The translations under genes were made by a program, and so were the position numbers. The notes below the pieces were generated by a model that saw nothing but the letters and a program-made list of their open reading frames with translations, was not told where the DNA came from and did no database searches. Positions 42,493 through 51,427 of a DNA stretch of 64,000 bases are shown one piece after another. Source of the DNA: an uncultured Muribaculaceae bacterium (GTDB lineage Bacteria; Bacteroidota; Bacteroidia; Bacteroidales; Muribaculaceae); NCBI GenBank assembly GCA_910584055.1, contig CAJTZS010000021.1:1-64000 (forward strand). The letters are read 5' to 3'. The number at the start of each line of letters is the position of its first letter. The first letter of the stretch is position 1.

Positions 42493-43368
42493 ATGGAAAA
42501 TAAAGAAGTAAAGATCTCATTCTGGGCCTCACATCTTACTACGATTGTGAGCGTGACCCTCGTGCTTTTGCTCGTGGGCATCATCGCTATGGTTTGGGTT
42601 GGAGCCAACAATGAGACGCGCCGCCTGCGTGAGCAGGTGGAGCTGTGCGCCGTATTGGCCGATTCCGTCGGCAACGCGAGAGCTAACGACATAGGCATGC
42701 TGATAAGCAAAGAGCCGTTTTCAAAAAAAGTGGTTGTCATCTCAAAGGAGCAGGCCCTGAAGAACTGGACCGCGGATACCGGTGAGAACCTTTCCGAACT
42801 ATACGGCGTGAATCCGCTTAGTCCGGAAGTGTCTTTTACTTTGAAGGCGGATTGGAATACGGCCGCCCGTATAGATGCTATCAAGAAAAGTGTGGCGGCA
42901 ATTCCGGGGGTCGAGAGCGTTGATGCCCCGGAGTCGGAAATGGTGGAGGCTATGAATACGAATATAGCCGGGATGACGATGGTGCTCGGCATAATTGCGG
43001 CCGTTATGGTCGTAATATCATTCGTGCTCATCAACAACACCGTGCAGCTGACCATATATTCGAGGAGGTTTACAATCCATACGATGCAGCTTGTGGGGGC
43101 AACGGACGGATTCATTTCCCGTCCGGTCGTGATGAACAACGCTCTTTGTGGAATGGTTGCAGGTCTGTTGTCTTCGGTGCTGCTCGGTTCGGCAGTCGCT
43201 TTCGCTCCATATTTCGGCATTTCCGATGTAACGTCAATAGTCGGTTGGGAAACGTTCGGTGTAATTGCCGGTGGCATGATACTTTTGGGGATGTTGCTTT
43301 GCTCGGTTACGGCATGGATAGCGACGGCAAGATATTTAAGAAAAGACTATGACGAGCTTTTCCGTTAG
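42493..43368 (+). CDS. ftsX: Cell-division protein FtsX
   Basis: 291 residues. The FtsX layout is: a first membrane helix (about 15-38), an extracytoplasmic domain (about 40-165), then three helices with the MTMQLVG-like TIHTMQLVGATDGFI stretch and a C-terminal helix. With the ATPase FtsE it regulates peptidoglycan hydrolysis at division. The FtsE gene is not next to it here. It leads a tight + strand group with DUF3098, uppP, truB and queA, an arrangement that recurs in Bacteroidetes. Confidence 0.9.
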   Translation: MENKEVKISFWASHLTTIVSVTLVLLLVGIIAMVWVGANNETRRLREQVELCAVLADSVGNARANDIGMLISKEPFSKKVVVISKEQALKNWTADTGENLSELYGVNPLSPEVSFTLKADWNTAARIDAIKKSVAAIPGVESVDAPESEMVEAMNTNIAGMTMVLGIIAAVMVVISFVLINNTVQLTIYSRRFTIHTMQLVGATDGFISRPVVMNNALCGMVAGLLSSVLLGSAVAFAPYFGISDVTSIVGWETFGVIAGGMILLGMLLCSVTAWIATARYLRKDYDELFR

Positions 43369-43377
43369 GTCTTGAAT

Positions 43378-43417
43378 CCCACATTAAACATTTCACAATA
43401 AACATTTCACATTAAAA
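43378..43417 (+). repeat. TTAAACATT-type array, ftsX / DUF3098
   Basis: ACATTAAACATTTCAC, ATAAACATTTCAC and ATTAAAAC units right before the DUF3098 start. Confidence 0.85.
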
Positions 43418-43422
43418 CAGAT

Positions 43423-43707
43423 ATGGCACTTCAGAATATAAAAAGTGAAAGAGATAGCCATAAGGATGGCCTTGACAAGGTGAATGAATCTCAGCGGCCT
43501 TTCTCGAAAATCAATTTCTTGATGATGGGTGGCTGTCTCGCGCTTATAATCATAGGTTTCCTATTGATGAGTGGCGGCGGCACCAACGGCACGGATTTCA
43601 ATCCTGAAGTTTTCAGCACCCGTAGAATAGTTGTCGGTCCGTTGCTCGCCTTCCTCGGGTTTCTGTTGATGGCTTTTTCCATCATCTGGAAACCTAAAAA
43701 GAAGTAG
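43423..43707 (+). CDS. DUF3098 family membrane protein
   Basis: 94 residues with two membrane helices (about 34-52 and 69-87). A cytosolic polar N-terminal part precedes FSKINFLMMGGCLALIIIGFLLMSGG, and NPEVFSTRRIVVGPLLAFLGF follows. This matches DUF3098, usually found between ftsX and uppP in Bacteroidetes. The function is unknown; location suggests a cell-envelope role. Confidence 0.9.
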   Translation: MALQNIKSERDSHKDGLDKVNESQRPFSKINFLMMGGCLALIIIGFLLMSGGGTNGTDFNPEVFSTRRIVVGPLLAFLGFLLMAFSIIWKPKKK

Positions 43708-43757
43708 GCTTTAGGCTTTAGGTCTTAGAGCCATTCGGTGAAGCTTCTAAAGCCTTA
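43706..43757. repeat. Short TTAGGC-type inverted array
   Basis: TAGGCTTTAGGCTTTAGG arm, centre AGAGCCATTCGGTGAAGCTT (inverted form of the family centre), then TAAAGCCTTAAA. It is followed directly by a TTAAACATT-type array. Confidence 0.82.
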
Positions 43758-43793
43758 AATTACACATTGAACATTAAACATTACACATTATAA
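43758..43793 (+). repeat. TTAAACATT-type array upstream of uppP
   Basis: TTACACATTGAACATTAAAC and ATTACACATTATAAT lead into the uppP ATG at 43797. Confidence 0.85.
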
Positions 43794-43796
43794 TAA

Positions 43797-44612
43797 ATGG
43801 AATGGCTTGACGCCCTTATTTTAGGTATAGTGCAGGGACTTGCGGAATATCTTCCCATCAGTTCCAGCGGACATCTTGAGATCTTTCGTCAGATTCTGGG
43901 TATAGACCTCCCGTCTGACCAGACTTTGCAGTTTGACATCATCCTGCATGCAGCTACGGTTTGCTCCACTTTGGTAATTCTATGGCCAATGTTTTCAAAG
44001 CTCTGTGTCAGCTTTTTTACTTTTCGCAAGGATAAAGACTTTTATTATGTCTGCAAGATACTTGTGTCCTGCATACCGATTGCCATAGTCGGATTCCTTT
44101 TTAAGGATTGGGTCGAGCAGTTCTTCGGCAACGGACTTTTCGTTGTAGGCATATGTCTGTGTGTGACGGCTTTTTTGCTGACATTCGCCCATTATTCCGA
44201 CCGCATGATTCCTGCCAACCGCGGGCGCGACATATCATGGTGGGATGCGTTCATTATAGGTTGCGCGCAGGCCGTGGCTGTCCTTCCAGGCCTTAGCCGC
44301 TCCGGCACGACGATCGCCACCGGTATCCTTCTCGGAGACAAGCGTGACCAGATGGCGCAGTTCTCATTCCTCATGGTTATAATCCCGATTCTCGGAGAGG
44401 CTCTTCTTGATGTCAAGGATATGCTGGCTCCGGATCCGGCAGTGCAGTCTACAGAAGTGGGGGCAGTGGCTCTGATTGTAGGATTTGTTGCGGCGTTCGT
44501 TGTGGGCTGCTGTGCCTGCAAATGGATGATAGAGATTGTGAAGCGAGGTAAACTCGTATGGTTTGCTGCGTATTGCCTCATAATGGGTGTGATATGCATG
44601 CTCTGGCAATAA
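43797..44612 (+). CDS. uppP: Undecaprenyl-diphosphatase
   Basis: 271 residues with about eight membrane helices. The BacA/UppP motifs are [14 protein letters not shown] near residue 17 and [13 protein letters not shown] near residue 164. It recycles undecaprenyl pyrophosphate to the monophosphate carrier used for peptidoglycan and surface glycans, at the periplasmic side of the inner membrane. It is separated by 13 bases from truB. Confidence 0.96.
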   Translation: MEWLDALILGIVQGLAEYLPISSSGHLEIFRQILGIDLPSDQTLQFDIILHAATVCSTLVILWPMFSKLCVSFFTFRKDKDFYYVCKILVSCIPIAIVGFLFKDWVEQFFGNGLFVVGICLCVTAFLLTFAHYSDRMIPANRGRDISWWDAFIIGCAQAVAVLPGLSRSGTTIATGILLGDKRDQMAQFSFLMVIIPILGEALLDVKDMLAPDPAVQSTEVGAVALIVGFVAAFVVGCCACKWMIEIVKRGKLVWFAAYCLIMGVICMLWQ

Positions 44613-44625
44613 GAGCTTGTTTAAC

Positions 44626-45366
44626 ATGGATTTTATAAGTGGAGAGATAATTGGTGTTGACAAACCGTTGGGCTGGACTTCGTTTGATGCCGTAAAGAGA
44701 CTGCGCGGTGCGATACAGCGCAGGCTGAGGGTTAAGAAATTCAAGGTCGGCCATGCAGGAACGCTTGATCCTCTCGCCACCGGCGTATTGATCGTGTGCA
44801 CAGGACGGGCGACAAGACAGATAGAATCTTTGCAGAACGGTTCAAAGGAATATATTGCGGAGATTACGTTGGGTGCCACAACCCCGAGTTTTGATCTTGA
44901 GACAGAGGTTGATGCCACATATCCGTGGGAACACATCACGCTTGAAGGTGTCAATAAAGTGTTGCCCAGGTTCACGGGTAAAGTGATGCAGGTGCCTCCC
45001 GTTTTTTCAGCTGTGAAGGTTGACGGGAAAAGGGCATACAATTTAGCTCGCAAGGGTAAAGAGGTTGAGCTTAAGGCGAAACCTTTGGAGATAAAGGAAA
45101 TAGAAGTCGTAAGCTTCGAGGCTCCTGTGCTTACTGTCAGGGTCGTCTGCAGCAAAGGCACATATATCCGTGCCCTCGCCCGCGACATAGGGGAGGCTCT
45201 TGGTTCGGGAGGGCATCTCACCGCTTTGCGCCGCACGAGGGTTGGTGAAATCCGCATAGAAGACTGCCTTTCCGTGGATAAGGCAGTGGATGTAATCACA
45301 AACGGACCGATTTCATTCCCCGATGATTATAAGATAAACAATTCAGTCACGGATGTGGCTGATTAG
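44626..45366 (+). CDS. truB: tRNA pseudouridine-55 synthase
   Basis: 246 residues from ATG 44626 ([19 protein letters not shown]); a TTG in frame at 44617 is less likely. The catalytic Asp lies in [16 protein letters not shown]; the conserved blocks [32 protein letters not shown] and [14 protein letters not shown] are present. It makes pseudouridine 55 in the T loop of tRNAs. It is part of the ftsX-queA cluster. Confidence 0.95.
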   Translation: MDFISGEIIGVDKPLGWTSFDAVKRLRGAIQRRLRVKKFKVGHAGTLDPLATGVLIVCTGRATRQIESLQNGSKEYIAEITLGATTPSFDLETEVDATYPWEHITLEGVNKVLPRFTGKVMQVPPVFSAVKVDGKRAYNLARKGKEVELKAKPLEIKEIEVVSFEAPVLTVRVVCSKGTYIRALARDIGEALGSGGHLTALRRTRVGEIRIEDCLSVDKAVDVITNGPISFPDDYKINNSVTDVAD

Positions 45367-45408
45367 ACGCATATAAATAGCCGACGTGTCGGCAAAACAA
45401 ACCTGATT

Positions 45409-46461
45409 ATGAAACTTTCACAATTCAAGTTTAAACTCCCTGAGGAGTTGATTGCACAGTATCCGGTCGAGAACCGGGACGAGTGCCGGTTGATGGTGGT
45501 TAACGCCAAGACAGGCGAAATTTCGCACCATATCTTTAAAGACCTTATCAATTATTTTGACGAAGGCGACGTGATGGTCCTCAATGATACGAAGGTCTTT
45601 CCTGCGCGCCTTTATGGTAATAAGGAGAAGACCGGGGCATGCATAGAGGTATTCTTGCTCCGGGAATTGAACGCCGAGAATAAACTTTGGGATGTACTTG
45701 TCGAGCCTGCCCGTAAGATACGTATCGGCAATAAACTCTATTTCGGAGAAGACGAGTCGATGGTGGCAGAGGTTATCGACAATACCACTTCGCGCGGTCG
45801 CACGCTCCGTTTCCTTTATGACGGTCCCCATGATGAATTCAAGGCCGCTCTCTATGCTCTTGGCGAGACCCCGCTTCCCGAGTATATCAAACGTAAGGCC
45901 GAGCCGGAGGATGCAGAGCGTTACCAGTGTATTTATGCAGACAAGGAGGGCGCAGTCATGGCTCCGGCCGCCGGCATGCATTTCAGCCGCGAGTTGCTGA
46001 AGCGGCTTGAGATCAAAGGTGTGGAGCGGGGATTCCTTACCTTGCATTCCGGTCGCGGCAATTTCAAGGAGATAGATGTCGAGGACCTCACCAAGCACCG
46101 TATGGACAGCGAGGAGGCTATCGTGGATGGTGACCTCGTGGATTTGGTGAATGCCGCCAAAGACAATGGCAAGAACGTGTGTGCGGTGGGCACAAGTGTG
46201 CTCCGGGCACTTGCCACGGCCGTCTGCATGAACGGTCATCTGATGACTTACAGTGGATGGACAAACAAGTTCATATTCCCGCCTTACGACTTCACCGTGT
46301 GCAACTCTCTTATCTCCAATTTCCACATGCCGCTGAGCACCATGCTTATGATGGTTTGTGCATTTGGGGGGTATGAGACCGTAATGAAAGCGTACGATGC
46401 TGCTATAAAGGAAAAATATCGCTTCGGCGCCTACGGTGACGCGATGTTGATTCTCCGCTAA
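45409..46461 (+). CDS. queA: SAM:tRNA ribosyltransferase-isomerase
   Basis: 350 residues. QueA transfers the ribosyl part of SAM onto preQ1 in tRNA to form epoxyqueuosine. Family blocks: [69 protein letters not shown], and [19 protein letters not shown]. It is the last gene of the ftsX cluster and is followed by a strong terminator. Confidence 0.96.
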   Translation: MKLSQFKFKLPEELIAQYPVENRDECRLMVVNAKTGEISHHIFKDLINYFDEGDVMVLNDTKVFPARLYGNKEKTGACIEVFLLRELNAENKLWDVLVEPARKIRIGNKLYFGEDESMVAEVIDNTTSRGRTLRFLYDGPHDEFKAALYALGETPLPEYIKRKAEPEDAERYQCIYADKEGAVMAPAAGMHFSRELLKRLEIKGVERGFLTLHSGRGNFKEIDVEDLTKHRMDSEEAIVDGDLVDLVNAAKDNGKNVCAVGTSVLRALATAVCMNGHLMTYSGWTNKFIFPPYDFTVCNSLISNFHMPLSTMLMMVCAFGGYETVMKAYDAAIKEKYRFGAYGDAMLILR

Positions 46462-46507
46462 AACTTGCGCGGCGGTTTATATCCCGAATATCATCTTAGC
46501 AATATTC

Positions 46508-46558
46508 AATCCCCGCGATTACGATGCAAATAATCGTAATCGCGGGGATTATTTTTTT
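46508..46558 (+). terminator. Strong terminator after queA
   Basis: A perfect 18-bp stem, AATCCCCGCGATTACGAT (46508-46525) with its complement (46533-46550), a 7-base loop, then ATTTTTTT. Confidence 0.93.
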
Positions 46559-46606
46559 ATAGTATGGCTTATAAGGTGCTGTTTGTTAGTTGTTTATGAT
46601 TTATAA

Positions 46607-46695
46607 AATTCGGGCAAAAAAAAGATTAATTGTCTCCCGACAACTAATCCTCTAACCTTAAATCTAATACCATGAAAAACACGTTGCAAATTTAA
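46607..46695 (+). other. Hairpin/mini-ORF unit, copy 2
   Basis: CGGGC and an A run precede an 11-bp stem (GATTAATTGTC, loop TCCC, GACAACTAATC; 46624-46649, one wobble), then CTAACCTTAAATCTAATACC and a seven-codon ORF, MKNTLQI (46672-46695). The stem sequence differs from copy 1 while the linker and start are conserved. Confidence 0.7.
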
Positions 46696-46764
46696 TACAA
46701 ATATTTGTAACAAAAAAATATTTAATCAATATTTTTAGTGTCTTTATGATATTTTAACGGGTCG

Positions 46765-46792
46765 GCGGATGCACCGGGGTGCATCCCTACTC
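46765..46792 (+). repeat. GCACC-palindrome element, copy 2
   Basis: GGATGCACCGGGGTGCATCC followed by CTAC, a variant of the palindrome with a changed centre. Confidence 0.75.
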
Positions 46793-46837
46793 ACATCGTC
46801 TGCGTTTTTTAGATTAGGCTATGTGGAAAAGTTTTTG

Positions 46838-46845
46838 TAAATTTG
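46838..46845 (+). promoter_or_regulatory. -7 box upstream of helicase gene
   Basis: TAAATTTG fits TAnnTTTG; no clear -33. The leader to the ATG at 46917 is about 65 bases. Confidence 0.45.
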
Positions 46846-46916
46846 TAAGTTATATCGCGGAAGATAGGGAAATTCAGCTATCAATGCGTTATAGATAATA
46901 TAGATAGAAATTACTT

Positions 46917-48941
46917 ATGGAAATTGACAAAGAGAAAGAATTAGATAAAGAATTGTTTTCGGATGCCGAGGATATTGTGAACAATGACGTGCCTACGGAG
47001 AAAGTTGAGGAGGAAATCCTCCCGGAGGCGGAGGAGGTTGTGGTTGAGGATGCGCCTGAACTTAAGACCTTTGCAGAATTAGGCGTCAACGATACTTTCC
47101 TGCGCGGAATCACCGAGATGGGCTTCGTGCATCCGATGCCCATTCAGGAGATGGTTATTCCCCATCTCCTTGAGAAGGAGGGTGATGTTGTAGGTCTCGC
47201 GCAGACGGGTACAGGAAAAACTGCGGCTTTCGGTCTGCCGGTGCTTCAACGCATTGATGTGGATAAACGTGTGCCCCAGGCATTGATTATCGCTCCAACC
47301 CGCGAGTTGTGTCTCCAGATTGCCGGCGATCTTGCCGATTTCTCGAAATATGCCGAAGGCATCAAGATTCTTCCGGTATACGGAGGGTCGAGCATAGAGA
47401 GCCAGATCCGCACTCTTGAAAAAGGTGTGCAGGTGATTGTTGCCACCCCCGGCCGTCTGATAGATCTTATCAAGCGCGGTGTCGTAAAACTTGAGAGCGT
47501 GCATACCGTTATCCTCGATGAGGCTGACGAAATGCTTAACATGGGCTTCCTCGACGATATCGACGAGATTCTGTCGCATGTGCCTGAAGACAGGAAGATG
47601 TTGATGTTCTCCGCCACGATGCCAAAGGAGATTGCCCAGATAGCCCGTAAATATATGCGTGATGCCGTGGAGTTTGTGGCTGGCAACCGCAACGAAGGCG
47701 CGAAGAATGTGCGCCATATCTACTATATGGTCAAGGCTCACGACAAATATCTTGCCCTGAAGCGTGTCGTTGACAACAGTCCCAACATTTACGGTATAGT
47801 TTTCTGTCGCACTAAGAGGGAAACACAGGAAATTGCAGACAAACTGATTGCCGACGGTTATAACGCCGATTGCCTGCACGGCGATCTCTCACAGGCGCAG
47901 CGTGACCTGGCGATGAAGAAATTCCGCGATCATGTGACGCAGCTCCTTATCGCCACGGATGTGGCAGCCCGTGGTCTCGATGTGGATGACTTGACACACG
48001 TTATCAATTTTGGTCTTCCCGACGATGTCGCGGTCTACACTCACAGGAGCGGCCGAACGGGACGTGCTAACAAGACCGGCGTTTCAGTGGCTATTATCCA
48101 CTCCCGCGAGAAACATAAGATCAAGCTTATAGAGAAAAAGATCGGCAAAGAGTTCGAGTATCTGAAAGTGCCGACTCCGGAGCATATTATCGAGAAGCAG
48201 TTGTATAATCTTGCCGACCGGCTCGAGAGGGTAGAGGTGAACGAAGGCGAGATAGCCAAGTATCTTCCCGGAGTGCGCAAGAAACTCGAATGGTTGTCGG
48301 AAGAGGATTTGCTGAAACGGCTGCTGTCGCTTGAGTTCAACCGTCTGTTGGCATATTATCAGAATATGCCTGATATCGATCTCAATGAATCCGAGAAAGG
48401 GAAGAAAGGGAAGGATTCGGGATCGCGTGAAAAGAAAGATAAAGACCGTCGCGAGGCTGAACCCGGATACGAGCGTCTGATGATAAATATCGGTAAGTCG
48501 AACGGATTCTTCCCGGGTAATCTGATGGAACTGGTCAACAAGAATGTAAACGGAGCCAAACCGGTTATCGGGCGAATCGACCTCCTTCCCGGTTATACGC
48601 TCTTCGATGTTCGTAAGGACGATGCCCAGCGCGTTCTCGATGCCCTGAGACATGTGGATTTCTTCGGTGACAAGATCAATGCAGAAGTTGCGACCGATCG
48701 CGATTATGCCGCCGACAGCAAAGGTAAAGGGAAAAGGGAAAGAGGTAAAAGAGAGAAGCGCGAAGATAAGAGGAGCGAGCGCGGAGACCGTCGCAAGGAC
48801 CGTTCTGCCAGATCTGAAAAGAGGAAAGATAAGAAAGATAAGAAAAGCAAATCTTCAAAAAAGGAGAAAAAAGATAAAAAAGGAAAGAATGAGAAGAAGC
48901 CGAAATATAACGGCAATTACGATATATTCATGAAAAAATGA
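46917..48941 (+). CDS. DEAD-box RNA helicase
   Basis: 674 residues. An acidic N-terminal extension (about 1-55) is followed by the Q motif (FAELGVNDTFLRGITEMGF...PIQEM), motif I AQTGTGKTAAFGLP, DEAD in VILDEADEMLNMGF, SAT, and HRSGRTGRANKTG. After the helicase core comes a DbpA-type RNA-binding domain (about 525-600) and a very basic Lys/Arg/Asp-rich tail of about 70 residues. The size and tail fit DeaD/CshA-type helicases in RNA decay and ribosome assembly, often cold-induced. It has its own long leader. Confidence 0.93.
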   Translation: MEIDKEKELDKELFSDAEDIVNNDVPTEKVEEEILPEAEEVVVEDAPELKTFAELGVNDTFLRGITEMGFVHPMPIQEMVIPHLLEKEGDVVGLAQTGTGKTAAFGLPVLQRIDVDKRVPQALIIAPTRELCLQIAGDLADFSKYAEGIKILPVYGGSSIESQIRTLEKGVQVIVATPGRLIDLIKRGVVKLESVHTVILDEADEMLNMGFLDDIDEILSHVPEDRKMLMFSATMPKEIAQIARKYMRDAVEFVAGNRNEGAKNVRHIYYMVKAHDKYLALKRVVDNSPNIYGIVFCRTKRETQEIADKLIADGYNADCLHGDLSQAQRDLAMKKFRDHVTQLLIATDVAARGLDVDDLTHVINFGLPDDVAVYTHRSGRTGRANKTGVSVAIIHSREKHKIKLIEKKIGKEFEYLKVPTPEHIIEKQLYNLADRLERVEVNEGEIAKYLPGVRKKLEWLSEEDLLKRLLSLEFNRLLAYYQNMPDIDLNESEKGKKGKDSGSREKKDKDRREAEPGYERLMINIGKSNGFFPGNLMELVNKNVNGAKPVIGRIDLLPGYTLFDVRKDDAQRVLDALRHVDFFGDKINAEVATDRDYAADSKGKGKRERGKREKREDKRSERGDRRKDRSARSEKRKDKKDKKSKSSKKEKKDKKGKNEKKPKYNGNYDIFMKK

Positions 48942-49015
48942 AGCGCCTTATCACCGAAAATAGTGAAGTTGTTTAAACTAATTTTTTATTAACATTTGCA
49001 GGGATATTTTGAGCA

Positions 49016-49073
49016 GGTTTCTTTCATCGAAGAGGCGGCAACCTTTCGGTTGGCGGCGATGAGAGGGAAGAAA
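49016..49073 (+). other. Nested hairpin upstream of DUF3256 gene
   Basis: TTTCTT-TCATCG (49018-49029) pairs with CGATGA (49057-49062) and AAGAAA (49068-49073), enclosing CAACC-TTTC-GGTTG (49039-49052). It lies 90 bases before the DUF3256 start. It may be a leader structure. Confidence 0.45.
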
Positions 49074-49164
49074 GATGCCAAAATAGGCCGCAAAGGTTAA
49101 TAAAAGAATAAACAACTCTCTGTTTTTAACATTCGTAAATTAGTTTAAACAACTTCAGTTGCTT

Positions 49165-49824
49165 ATGAGAAAAATCGGTATATTTTTGATGATGGTGGCG
49201 ATGCTTATGCCATTGTTTGCAAAAGGGCAGAAAGAGCTGCCGGATACCCTTACCGCCTCTGACGCCTTTGTTGCGCTGCCTATTTCCGTGCTCGACCTTT
49301 TAGACCGCTCGCGTCGCCTCGACATGCTTGATTATTATGCTGCCGACAGCATAGCCAAGGTGCCCAACGCGATGGAGGGGCTGTCTTATCTCGACAAGGT
49401 GACTCCCGATTATCTCAAGGCAAATCTAACGCCGGTGACCACCATAGCCGTCAAGGTGCTTCCCTCAAAAAACGGGGATATAGTGATGACGGCTTATACT
49501 ATCGGAGACAAGGATCAGGCATACGACACAGACTTGCGTTTTTTCGGTTCCGGGTATCAGGAGCTTAAGCGTGATAAATATATCAGGATAGCGACCCTCG
49601 ATGATTTTTTCGATTATCCAGACAAAGCGGCGAAGAAACTCGTGGCAGAACTTGTGCCGTTTCCTACGGTGCGTTACGAACCGGATCCGACAGGCACCGG
49701 CATGACAGCCCAACTCACTGTCGGTCAGTTTATGAGTGCAGATGATTATGCCCGCATCAAGAGTTTTATGCGTCCGCAACTTCATTATCGTTGGGACGGC
49801 TCCAAATTCAATTTGGAGAAATAG
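49165..49824 (+). CDS. DUF3256 family exported protein
   Basis: 219 residues from ATG 49165 (MRKIGIFLMMVAMLM); a TTG six bases upstream is in frame. Signal peptide cleavage is after FAKGQ near residue 22. The mature protein matches DUF3256: LPISVLDLLDRSRRLDMLDYY, LTPVTTIAVKVLPSKNG, and a C-terminal FMRPQLHYRWDGSKFN. It is of unknown function, restricted to Bacteroidetes, and probably periplasmic. The gltX promoter overlaps its 3' end. Confidence 0.87.
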   Translation: MRKIGIFLMMVAMLMPLFAKGQKELPDTLTASDAFVALPISVLDLLDRSRRLDMLDYYAADSIAKVPNAMEGLSYLDKVTPDYLKANLTPVTTIAVKVLPSKNGDIVMTAYTIGDKDQAYDTDLRFFGSGYQELKRDKYIRIATLDDFFDYPDKAAKKLVAELVPFPTVRYEPDPTGTGMTAQLTVGQFMSADDYARIKSFMRPQLHYRWDGSKFNLEK

Positions 49825-49843
49825 CTGAAATAGATTAATTTTG
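49812..49843 (+). promoter_or_regulatory. Promoter of gltX
   Basis: TTTG (49812-49815), a 20-base spacer, TAATTTTG (49836-49843): a full match to the Bacteroides consensus. Predicted start at about 49848. Confidence 0.8.
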
Positions 49844-49847
49844 CATT

Positions 49848-49913
49848 ATGGAAGCGCATGAAAAGCGCTCTAATTACACGAATAGACAACTTACATTATG
49901 GAACGCAAAGTAA
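49848..49913 (+). CDS. Possible 21-residue leader ORF overlapping gltX
   Basis: An ATG at the predicted transcription start opens a 21-codon frame ([21 protein letters not shown]) whose TAA (49911-49913) lies 16 bases inside gltX in another frame. The ORF contains an AGCGC/GCGCT hairpin. No homology is known to me; it may be incidental. Confidence 0.3.
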   Translation: MEAHEKRSNYTNRQLTLWNAK

Positions 49914-51427
49914 GAGTACGTTTTGCCCCCTCTCCCACGGGTCCGCTGCATATCGGCGGAGTCCGCACGGCTTTATATAACTATCTGTTCGCTCGCGCAA
50001 ATGGCGGCGACATGATACTTCGTATCGAAGATACCGACTCCCGCCGCTTCGTGCCGGGGGCTGAAGAATATATCAACGAATCGCTGGCGTGGCTCGGCAT
50101 CGGCATAGATGAAGGTGTTCGCGAGGGTGGTAACTATGGTCCCTACAAACAGAGCCAACGTCGTGACATTTATCGCGAATATGTAAAGGTTCTTCTGGAT
50201 GCGGATAAGGCATACATCGCTTTCGACACGCCCGAAGAGCTTGAGGCTGCACGCACTGCTACTCCGAATTTCCAATATGATGCCTCTACACGTGGATCTA
50301 TGCGCAACTCTCTGACAATGCCGAAAGAGGAGGTCAAGGCATTGATCAACGGTGGAGCCCAGTACGTGGTGCGTTTCAAGATCGAGCCTGACCGCGAAGT
50401 CAAGGTGAACGATCTCATTCGCGGTGAAGTGACTGTGAATTCCTCGATTCTTGATGACAAGGTGCTTTATAAGAGCGCAGATGATCTTCCCACATATCAT
50501 CTCGCCAATATCGTGGATGACCACCTGATGGAGGTTAGCCATGTGATTCGCGGAGAGGAATGGTTGCCTTCCGCCCCTCTTCATGTGCTTCTTTACGAAG
50601 CTTTCGGATGGAGCGATACAATGCCGCAGTTTGTGCATCTCCCTCTGCTCCTGAAACCGGTAGGCAACGGTAAGCTTTCCAAACGTGACGGCGACAAACT
50701 CGGTTTCCCCGTGTTCCCCCTCGAATGGCATGACCCCAAATCGGGGGAAATCTCTTCAGGCTATCGTGAGAAAGGATATCTTCCGGAGGCGGTTGTCAAT
50801 TTCCTTGCCCTATTGGGATGGAATCCCGGTGATGACTCCGAACTTATGGACATGGATGAGCTTATCCGTAAATTCTCTTTCGACCATTGCTCTAAAGCCG
50901 GTGCGAAATTTGACTATCAGAAAGGGATATGGTTCAATCATGAATACCTTATGCGTACACCCGATGAGGAGCTGGCGCGCCTCTTCCTCCCTATACTTGA
51001 GGAAAAGGGAATCAACGGGTTTACCCCGGAATATGTTGCCCGCGCTCTCGGCATGGTCAAGAGCCGTGCGAATCTCGTCCCCGATCTGTGGGATCAGGCC
51101 GACTTCTTCTTTGTGGCTCCGGAGACATATGCCGAAAAGGATGTGCGTAAACGTTGGAGCGCCGACACTCCGCGCATCATGGAGGAACTGATCGGTGTGC
51201 TCGCCGGTATCGATGACATGACATCGGCTAATGCCGAAAAGGTCGTGCTCGACTGGATTGCGGGGAACGGGTATCATCTCGGCAATGTGATGAACGCGTT
51301 CCGTCTCGCAGTCGTCGGCGCATGCCGCGGCCCGCACATGTTTGATATAACGGAGCTGATGCCGAAAGCTGAGATCGAGGCCCGTATCCGTAAGGCTATA
51401 GAAACAATCCCGACACCGGAGAAATGA
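49898..51427 (+). CDS. gltX: Glutamyl-tRNA synthetase
   Basis: 509 residues. Class I synthetase: HIGH motif in [32 protein letters not shown], and KMSKS equivalent [14 protein letters not shown] near residue 255. The C-terminal helical anticodon-binding part is typical of bacterial GluRS. It charges tRNA-Glu. Its stop overlaps the waaA start by 4 bases (ATGA). Confidence 0.96.
   Translation: MERKVRVRFAPSPTGPLHIGGVRTALYNYLFARANGGDMILRIEDTDSRRFVPGAEEYINESLAWLGIGIDEGVREGGNYGPYKQSQRRDIYREYVKVLLDADKAYIAFDTPEELEAARTATPNFQYDASTRGSMRNSLTMPKEEVKALINGGAQYVVRFKIEPDREVKVNDLIRGEVTVNSSILDDKVLYKSADDLPTYHLANIVDDHLMEVSHVIRGEEWLPSAPLHVLLYEAFGWSDTMPQFVHLPLLLKPVGNGKLSKRDGDKLGFPVFPLEWHDPKSGEISSGYREKGYLPEAVVNFLALLGWNPGDDSELMDMDELIRKFSFDHCSKAGAKFDYQKGIWFNHEYLMRTPDEELARLFLPILEEKGINGFTPEYVARALGMVKSRANLVPDLWDQADFFFVAPETYAEKDVRKRWSADTPRIMEELIGVLAGIDDMTSANAEKVVLDWIAGNGYHLGNVMNAFRLAVVGACRGPHMFDITELMPKAEIEARIRKAIETIPTPEK

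Larger units (their letters stand above)
46462..46916. other. Intergenic region queA / helicase
   Basis: About 455 bases. It contains the queA terminator (46508-46558), hairpin/mini-ORF unit copy 2 (46607-46695), a GCACC-palindrome element (46765-46792), and the helicase -7 box (46838-46845). Confidence 0.75.

Noticed and set aside
44611..44624. Fragment AAGAGCTTGTTTAA at the uppP/truB junction matching the MITE end
   Set aside because: A 14-base match to the MITE tip with no second end; it is too short to call a remnant.
45418..46326. 302-codon reverse-strand open frame inside queA
   Set aside because: Antisense shadow of queA without a recognisable domain or start signal.
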